Origin: Neolecta irregularis DAH-3
Taxonomy: Eukaryota; Ascomycota; Neolectomycetes; Neolectales; Neolectaceae
Direction of reading: 5' to 3'
DNA: 10,887 bases
Assembly (NCBI GenBank): GCA_001929475.1
Contig: LXFE01001034.1
Coordinates: forward strand, 3,896-14,782
The translations under genes were made by a program, and so were the position numbers. A model generated the notes under the pieces. That model saw nothing but the letters and a program-made list of their open reading frames with translations. It did not search any database and had not been told where the DNA came from. Positions 8,545 through 10,887 of the stretch are shown here, in pieces; position 1 is the first letter of the stretch; each line of letters starts with the position of its first letter.

Positions 8545-8648
8545 TCTTCGGTAGTATAGTGGTGAGTATATTCGCCTGTCATGGATACAGGAAATCATAT
8601 CCTCGGACAGTCTCGCGAATGACCCGGGTTCAATTCCCGGCCGGAGAG
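8545..8648 (+). tRNA. tRNA-Asp(GUC) with a 32-nt intron
   Basis: The cloverleaf is complete. The acceptor arm TCTTCGG pairs with CCGGAGA (8641-8647, one G-U pair) and the discriminator is G8648. The D arm follows, then anticodon stem TTCGC/GCGAA with loop CTGTCA+C and anticodon GTC at 8578-8580. The T arm is CCGGG-TTCAATT-CCCGG. The intron at 8582-8613 lies after position 37, the canonical site. Its GGACAG (8605-8610) can pair with CTGTC over the anticodon, the usual pre-tRNA arrangement recognised by the splicing endonuclease. Mature length is 72 nt before CCA addition. Internal promoters are an A box TAGTATAGTGG at 8552-8562 and a B box GGTTCAATTCC at 8627-8637. Confidence 0.95.
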
Positions 8649-8653
8649 TAAAC

Positions 8654-8663
8654 TTTTAATTTT
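8654..8663 (+). terminator. RNA polymerase III terminator of tRNA-Asp
   Basis: Two T4 runs, at 8654-8657 and 8660-8663, begin 6 nt after the tRNA 3' end, the normal place for Pol III termination. Confidence 0.75.
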
Positions 8664-9380
8664 CCCTACGACCTTTCCTGACACTATAAATAAGAAATTT
8701 TCATGACAAATACACGATCGAACTCTTCTATATCAATTAGGCCATGACTAACAGGCCAATGTTGTGATTAATGTTCCTTATTTTCACAAAGCAATGGCAT
8801 TCAAAAATTTTAAATCAGTTATTGTAACGATGTCTGATTTCCTGTCGCTCAATGAACTCTCTTTGTTGTCACAATTCACTTGAAACTGAGGCATGGTTGA
8901 GGAAATTGGATGATGTCTTTTGTAACGATATAACTGGTGTATTACCGGATATATCTTACGGATGTAGCAAGTAAAGGCCTCTAGATAGGGTATATCAAGG
9001 TTTAGCTAGCATATCTCAACCTAAGCGTCTAAGGCCCGCTGCTTAGGTTAAGGAAATCAACCCGATCTTATTTGTACACTACGCTTCACGAATTACATCT
9101 TTCATCCTCCTTCGCATAAAGCATGTGGCATTAGAAGAGTTTCACTTTGGAAGCCATTCAAACTTTTAGAATCGAGCTGTGGTCCGATTTGCTTGAATGG
9201 CGAAGGGCAACGGAATATAGAGAGATTAATAAGCTAGTTCACGGGATTGCCTAGTCAGATAAATGTAAGATCCATACTTTAACCACCTGACTTCCGGTTT
9301 AAATTTCAAGTTACTGAATCAATATTTGGTGAATAATGAAACCAAGTCAAATTAGGATATACATATACATGAAGATTTGT
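8664..9380. other. Intergenic stretch, no convincing gene
   Basis: About 700 bp of AT-rich sequence between tRNA-Asp and the 3' end of the PRPP synthetase gene. Two overlapping short plus-strand frames near 8793-8971 (29 and 39 codons, the second containing ETEAWLRKLDDVF) look weakly coding but have no family match and no splice that joins them sensibly; they may be relics. A small inverted repeat is listed separately. The last part is presumably the 3' UTR of the minus-strand gene. Confidence 0.4.
9018..9049. repeat. Short inverted repeat (9-bp arms)
   Basis: AACCTAAGC at 9018-9026 and GCTTAGGTT at 9041-9049 are perfect reverse complements separated by 14 nt. At this length it could be chance, and nothing around it suggests a function. 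Confidence 0.4.
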
Positions 9381-10727
9381 TCAAACTTCCTGTGCATAAT
9401 TGAACAACAAACTCACACTCTCTCCATTGTGTGTCCTTCTTATCGCCTCTGCAATGATTGGTGCAACATCAAGAACATCAAGCTTAGGACAAAGCCGTTT
9501 ATGCTCGTCCTGGGGAACAGTGTTACTGACAATGATTCTATCTATTGCACTCGCATTAATGCGCTCGATTGCATCTCCAGAGAGGATTGCATGGGTGACG
9601 AGACCGTAAACATAAGTTGCGCCGTTGTCTTTGAGAGTTTTAGCTGAGCGGGTAATCGTGTTAGCCGTATCTACCAGATCATCGATCAGCTAGTAGAGTA
9701 TTAGTCAGTAATGATGGGATATCATACGATTGCAACTTTTCCGCTGACATCCCCTACGAGCATCATATGAGCGTTCTGACGATCGTAGATTTTCTTAGGT
9801 CTACGTTCTTTGTGTATAAGTGCAAAGTCCATGGCTAAGGTCAGCTATATTAATGAACATTAACTTGCACAGAGTGTCGGCAATAGCAGTGGCTCTTTTG
9901 GCTCCTCCGGCATCAGGACTCACGATGACAGCGTCCTGATAATCAGGAATTTTCGTTGTGATAAATTTTTGTAGCAGTGGTTTTCCGTAGAGGTTATCGA
10001 CTGGGATATCAAAGAATCCTTGGAATTGCGGGTCCTATCAAGCAATAGTTTTTATCAACGAGCAGAGTGCAAACATGTAAATCCATGGTAATGATATGAT
10101 CCGCCCCAGCACAAGTCAATAGTCCAGCTACTAGGGTTCCCGCTTGAGCAACCCATTCTCTATAAATGGAATTTCTCGTCTTTGGTCCCTCGGGAAATAT
10201 TCTCGGTGGATCCTCTGGAACTTCTGACTCTTTTATTCCATTCAACTGCTTCTTGGTAGCAGCACGGTCGAATTTGTCAGTCACAGGAGTTGGAGGCCGT
10301 GAGTTGAAACTATAAAAGTCTCTGTGTGTCAATTCAGGAGCTCTGGCAAGCGGGGCGCCGGCCTTCGAATATGGAATATCCGGCTGCCGAGAGTAGGGAA
10401 ACACTGGAACAACAGCTGTGACCTTACTAGCCGATGCGGTTTTACATGCCGAGATTGTAATGAGAAGTTCCATTAGATTGTCATTCAGCGAAGTTTTATG
10501 ACTTCCACAGCCGGGACTGACTACATAGACATCTTTACCTCGGACTGAGTCGCGTATATTGACCAAAGTTTCATTGTTACTGTTATTTCAGCAGCATTCT
10601 GGGGAATGAGCAAGTAAAACCTAAACTTGGACCGCTCAACTTGGCCTTCTCGTATACCCAGCCGGAAACAAATATCCTGAGTCAAAGCCGGGTGGGAAGA
10701 CCCGCTGAGAACAACCATATTCCGCAT
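9381..10727 (-). CDS. Ribose-phosphate pyrophosphokinase (PRPP synthetase), fungal form with insertion
   Basis: Five exons on the minus strand (10727-10621, 10579-10075, 10034-9869, 9834-9728, 9689-9381) total 1194 nt and give 397 aa. The enzyme makes PRPP from ribose 5-phosphate and ATP for purine, pyrimidine, histidine, tryptophan and NAD synthesis in the cytosol. Landmarks in order: [51 protein letters not shown] (about residues 193-204), [30 protein letters not shown], and the PRPP loop [12 protein letters not shown] (about 296-307). About residues 103-178 are an insertion absent from bacterial enzymes, like the non-homologous regions of yeast Prs1 and Prs5; I cannot assign it to one paralogue. 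Residues 60-66 (GSHKTSL) may also be a small loop insertion. Introns are 41, 40, 34 and 38 nt; the third is GC-AG. A second in-frame Met lies at residue 4. Confidence 0.92.
9835..9868 (-). other. GC-AG intron in the PRPP synthetase gene
   Basis: On the minus strand this 34-nt intron begins with GCAAGT, the classic GC-AG donor, and ends CCTTAG with a branch-like GCTGAC. It joins ATAIADTLS to [11 protein letters not shown], a highly conserved region with no room for extra residues. GT alternatives just beside it (GTGCAA, GTTAAT) give the wrong frame. Confidence 0.85.
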
Positions 10728-10750
10728 TATGAGGGATAGATCCGACCGAG
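10728..10750. promoter_or_regulatory. 23-bp gap between two divergent start codons
   Basis: The ATG of the PRPP synthetase gene (10727, minus) and the ATG of the right-edge gene (10751, plus) face away from each other with only 23 bp between them. Each 5' UTR, and part of each promoter, must therefore lie inside the neighbouring gene, if both starts are right. Confidence 0.5.
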
Positions 10751-10887
10751 ATGGCGACGACGAAGGGTTTTGAGTTGAATACCTTTGAAGCCGCCCGTGA
10801 TCACGCTTTCGTACTCACACCAAATGCATCAAGATCACGAATACTTTAGCTATTTAACATCATTACCTCTATCTTCGTTAAGATCAG
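10751..10887 (+). CDS. Unrecognised gene, 5' part only
   Basis: ATG at 10751 opens MATTKGFELNTFEAARDHAF. A 39-nt intron at 10811-10849 (GTACTC...CTTTAG) joins in phase 0 to 10850-10887, reading LFNIITSIFVKI and running off the window. Without splicing the frame stops at the TAG of the 3' splice site. The intron length fits the others here, which supports the model. The first exon is amphipathic-looking and the second hydrophobic. I do not recognise the family. It is divergent from the PRPP synthetase gene. Confidence 0.55.

Noticed and set aside
9336-9647. 103-codon plus-strand open frame
   Set aside because: It is antisense to the last exon of PRPP synthetase, whose conserved residues are on the minus strand.

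Overview
The window looks like nuclear DNA of a fungus, most likely a filamentous ascomycete (Pezizomycotina). It holds protein genes split by many tiny introns, an intron-bearing tRNA-Asp, an EAF transcription-elongation gene, and a PRPP synthetase with the large insertion seen in fungal paralogues. I cannot name the genus. The proteins were rebuilt by hand: splice sites were chosen so that frames join, every exon sum is divisible by three (one exception, below), and the products match known families.

Layout, left to right. Positions 1-544 (-) are the inner part of an unrecognised gene cut by the window edge. Then 700-1881 (+) is a stomatin-type SPFH protein (5 exons, 340 aa), 2109-2427 (+) is the intermembrane-space protein Mdm35 (3 exons, 81 aa), and 2724-5013 (+) is a membrane-anchored class 3 lipase (at least 9 exons, about 660 aa) with one unexplained frame break near 3413-3430. 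Convergent with it, 5537-6470 (-) is a DUF4336 / metallo-beta-lactamase-like protein (6 exons, 249 aa). Next come 6981-8099 (-), an EAF-type RNA polymerase II elongation factor (4 exons, 332 aa), 8545-8648 (+), tRNA-Asp(GUC) with a 32-nt intron, and 9381-10727 (-), ribose-phosphate pyrophosphokinase (5 exons, 397 aa). A second unrecognised gene starts at 10751 (+), only 23 bp from the PRPP synthetase start, and runs off the right edge.

The genes are ordinary cell functions (membrane scaffold, mitochondrial lipid transfer, lipid hydrolysis, transcription elongation, nucleotide precursor synthesis) and do not form an evident pathway or cluster. No mobile element, CRISPR array or viral gene was seen.

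The unusual signal is in gene architecture. The 26 introns resolved in the six complete genes are 34-48 nt long (median 38), and four of them can be explained only, or best, as GC-AG introns. A perfect 21-bp inverted repeat also lies just upstream of the EAF gene.
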